Below are positions 62,156 through 64,000 of a stretch of DNA of 64,000 nucleotides, piece after piece; the first letter of the stretch is position 1; each line of letters opens with the position of its first letter. Below the pieces are notes generated by a model that saw only the letters and a list, made by a program, of their open reading frames with translations, ran no database searches and had not been told where the DNA came from. The stretch spans positions 1 to 64,000 of the forward strand of contig CAIXBB010000033.1 in NCBI GenBank assembly GCA_903917565.1. Reading direction: 5' to 3'. The stretch comes from an uncultured cyanobacterium. Its GTDB lineage: Bacteria; Cyanobacteriota; Cyanobacteriia; PCC-6307; Cyanobiaceae. The translations under genes were made by a program, and so were the position numbers.

Positions 62156-62569
62156 ATGACGCGTCTCGGCCACGTGGCGGTGCGGGTCCAGGACATGGAG
62201 CGCGCCAAGCGCTTCTACGAGGGGCTGGGGCTGCGCCTCACCTGGGACGCCAAGGACTGGGCCTACATGCAGTCGCCAGCCAACGGCGACGGCATCGCCC
62301 TGCTCAGCCCCGCCTACACCGCCGCCGGCCCCCACTTCGCCTTCCACTTCAGCGACCGCGCCGACGTGCAGGCGGTGCACGACCGGCTCGAGGCGGCGGG
62401 CCACCGGGTGGGGCCGGTGCACGACCACCGCGACGGCACGTCCTCCTTCTACCTGCAGGATCCGGAGGGCAACTGGCTGGAGATGCTCTACGAGCCCGCC
62501 GCCGGCATCCCCTCCAACGTGGGAGCCGCCGCCATCCCCGCCCCCTCCTCCCTGGCGCCAGCGGGGTGA
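62156..62569 (+). CDS. VOC-superfamily (glyoxalase-like) protein
   Basis: 137 residues. A single VOC domain (about 3-120): LGHVAVRVQDMERAKRFYEGLGLRL, with His about 6 as a possible metal ligand, then SPANGDGIALLSP, HFAFHFSD and FYLQDPEGNWLEMLYEP with a Glu ligand. The substrate is not predictable; relatives include glyoxalase I and dioxygenases. The stop overlaps the GTG start of mutS2 (GTGA), so they form a unit. Confidence 0.88.
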   Translation: MTRLGHVAVRVQDMERAKRFYEGLGLRLTWDAKDWAYMQSPANGDGIALLSPAYTAAGPHFAFHFSDRADVQAVHDRLEAAGHRVGPVHDHRDGTSSFYLQDPEGNWLEMLYEPAAGIPSNVGAAAIPAPSSLAPAG

Positions 62570-64000
62570 GCGAGATCCATCAGGACACGCTGGAGCTGCT
62601 GGAGTGGCCCCGCCTGGCCGCCCATCTGGCCGGCTTCGCCAGCACCGCCGCCGGCCGGCGCGATTGCGCCGGGCTCGGCCTGCCGGACCATCCAGCCGAG
62701 AGCCGGCGTCTGCTGCTGGAAACCACCGAGCTGCTGGCCCTCGACGGTCTCTGTGAGGGGGGGCTCAGCCTGCAGGGGGCCGGGGACATCGCCCCCACGG
62801 TGGCCCTCTGTGCCAAGGGGGGCTGCGAGGGCGGCGAGGAGTTGCTGGAATTGGCTACCACCCTGGCCACGGCCCGGCGGTTGCGACGCCAGATCGAGGA
62901 CCCCGAGCTGAGGCCCATCACCAGTGCCCTGGTAGCCGAACTGCGAACGCTGCCGGAGCTGGAGCAGCGGCTTCACTTCTGCCTGGAGGAGGGGGGCCGG
63001 GTGGCGGATCGGGCCAGCGGCTCCCTGGAGGCGTTGCGGCGCCAGCTGCTGGGCCTGCGCGGCGAACGGCGGGAGCGGCTGCAGGAGTTGGTGCGCCGCT
63101 ACGTCTCCCTGCTCCAGGACACGGTGGTGAGCGAACGCAGCGGCCGGCCCGTGCTGGCGGTCAAGGCCGGCGCCGCCGCCCAGGTGAGCGGCCTGGTGCA
63201 CGACAGCTCCGCCTCCGGCAGCACGGTCTATGTGGAGCCCCAGGCGGTGATCCCCCTGGGCAACCGCATCCGCGACGCCGAGGGCCAGGAGCGGGAGCTG
63301 GAGCGGCAGGTGCGCAGCGAACTCAGTGGCCTGGTGGGTGAGCAGGCCGAAGCGCTCGGCCATCTGCAGCAGGTGCTGGTGCGCCTGGATGCCGGCCTGG
63401 CCCGGGCCCGCTACGGCCAGTGGCTGGGGGCCGTGCGGCCCGAGCTGGCCGAGACGGCCGACGCCCCCTTCGAGCTGCGGGACCTGCGCCACCCCCTGCT
63501 GCTCTGGCAGGAACGGCGGGAAGGCGGCCGGCCCGTGGTGCCCGTGACGATCAGCGTGGGCCCCCAGCTCCGGGTGGTGGCGATCACCGGTCCCAACACC
63601 GGTGGCAAGACGGTGACCCTCAAGAGCCTCGGCCTGGCGGCCCTGATGGCCCGTGCCGGCCTGTTCCTCCCCTGCGCCGGCACCCCCCGGCTGCCCTGGT
63701 GCGGCCAGGTGCTGGCCGACATCGGCGATGAGCAGTCGCTGCAGCAGAACCTCTCCACCTTCAGCGGCCACATCCGCCGCATTGCCCGCATCCTTTCGGC
63801 CTTATCCGAGGGGACGGTACTGCCTGAGGGTGCGGCGGCGCTGGTGCTCCTTGATGAGGTGGGGGCCGGCACCGATCCCACCGAAGGCAGCGCCCTGGCC
63901 GCCGCCCTCCTGCGCTCCCTCGCCGATCGTGCCCGCCTCACCGTGGCCACCACCCACTTCGGGGAACTCAAGGCGCTCAAGTACGCCGATCCTCGCTTCG
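62566..64000 (+). CDS. mutS2: MutS2 endonuclease, N-terminal part (window ends inside)
   Basis: 478 codons are visible, from GTG 62566, with no stop before the window end. It starts SEIHQDTLELLEWPRLAAHLAGF, the MutS2 beginning. The clamp region has HDSSASGSTVYVEPQAVIPLGN (about 205-226). Walker A is ITGPNTGGKTVTLKSLGL (about 340-357), Walker B LVLLDEVGAGTDPTEG (about 425-440) and the switch VATTHFGELKALK (about 463-475). The Smr nuclease domain lies beyond the window. MutS2 limits recombination or rescues collided ribosomes in other bacteria. Overlaps the VOC gene. Confidence 0.94.
   Translation, partial: MSEIHQDTLELLEWPRLAAHLAGFASTAAGRRDCAGLGLPDHPAESRRLLLETTELLALDGLCEGGLSLQGAGDIAPTVALCAKGGCEGGEELLELATTLATARRLRRQIEDPELRPITSALVAELRTLPELEQRLHFCLEEGGRVADRASGSLEALRRQLLGLRGERRERLQELVRRYVSLLQDTVVSERSGRPVLAVKAGAAAQVSGLVHDSSASGSTVYVEPQAVIPLGNRIRDAEGQERELERQVRSELSGLVGEQAEALGHLQQVLVRLDAGLARARYGQWLGAVRPELAETADAPFELRDLRHPLLLWQERREGGRPVVPVTISVGPQLRVVAITGPNTGGKTVTLKSLGLAALMARAGLFLPCAGTPRLPWCGQVLADIGDEQSLQQNLSTFSGHIRRIARILSALSEGTVLPEGAAALVLLDEVGAGTDPTEGSALAAALLRSLADRARLTVATTHFGELKALKYADPRF

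Noticed and set aside
61007-62428. Minus-strand frame opposite hemB
   Set aside because: Shadow of a highly conserved gene.

Overview
The window is a piece of a high-GC picocyanobacterial chromosome of the Synechococcus/Cyanobium type. Evidence: a photosystem II gene (psbX), a high-light-inducible protein, Ycf66 and a YggT/Ycf19 protein, a magnesium-type HemB, a DUF3747 protein, and above all a circularly permuted two-piece tmRNA whose tag reads ANNIVRFSRQAAPVAA, an arrangement described in the Prochlorococcus/Synechococcus/Cyanobium lineage. Most of the window is about 65-70% GC by eye. The exceptions (about 1-3500, 30138-32240, 57850-58330 and 60000-61080) are visibly richer in A and T and hold most of the accessory or broken genes.

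Layout. 1-3500 is a decayed accessory strip: the end of an IS3-family element, a dinB gene with an in-frame stop, a frameshifted nuclease, a truncated GNAT acetyltransferase and two small secreted proteins. 3564-9274 holds a membrane-only ABC protein, a methyltransferase and a complete polyamine-type ABC importer (potA-potD-potB-potC, overlapping starts and stops). 9219-14499 is a TetR regulator divergent from an RND efflux pair, with a recognisable promoter and palindromes between them. 14486-17359 is an unusual membrane iron-sulfur protein fused to a cyclic-nucleotide-binding fold. 17795-20153 is lemA plus a DUF2207 gene broken by one amber codon. 20254-30090 holds mtnA, a VapBC-type toxin-antitoxin pair with a 32-bp palindrome in front, a rhodanese/small secreted protein/YedE sulfur cluster (yedE frameshifted), methyltransferases and dehydrogenases. 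30138-36310 holds an acyltransferase, gltS, an S9 peptidase and def.

From about 36316 to the end the gene set is mostly core picocyanobacterial: rpsU, comM, a HIT protein, an ABCD-type transporter followed by an HLIP, two lipoproteins, ycf66, psbX, yggT, accC, tRNA-Leu(GAG), an LpxB-related glycosyltransferase, msrB, a PRC-barrel protein, smc, a DUF883/holin-like pair, an alpha-amylase, an rlmL-like methyltransferase, ssrA, a PilZ protein, a thioredoxin-like protein, a CbpA-type dnaJ, hemB, a VOC protein and the first 478 codons of mutS2. Embedded before hemB is a roughly 1-kb relic that can be read, across five disruptions, as a pentameric ligand-gated ion channel homologue.

The most notable items are the permuted tmRNA, the channel pseudogene, the 957-residue Fe-S/CNB membrane protein, the TetR promoter-operator region, and a small Cys-containing beta-type motif shared by three secreted proteins. 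Start codons are often uncertain because GTG and TTG starts are frequent here. Functions come from reading the translated sequences, with no database search.
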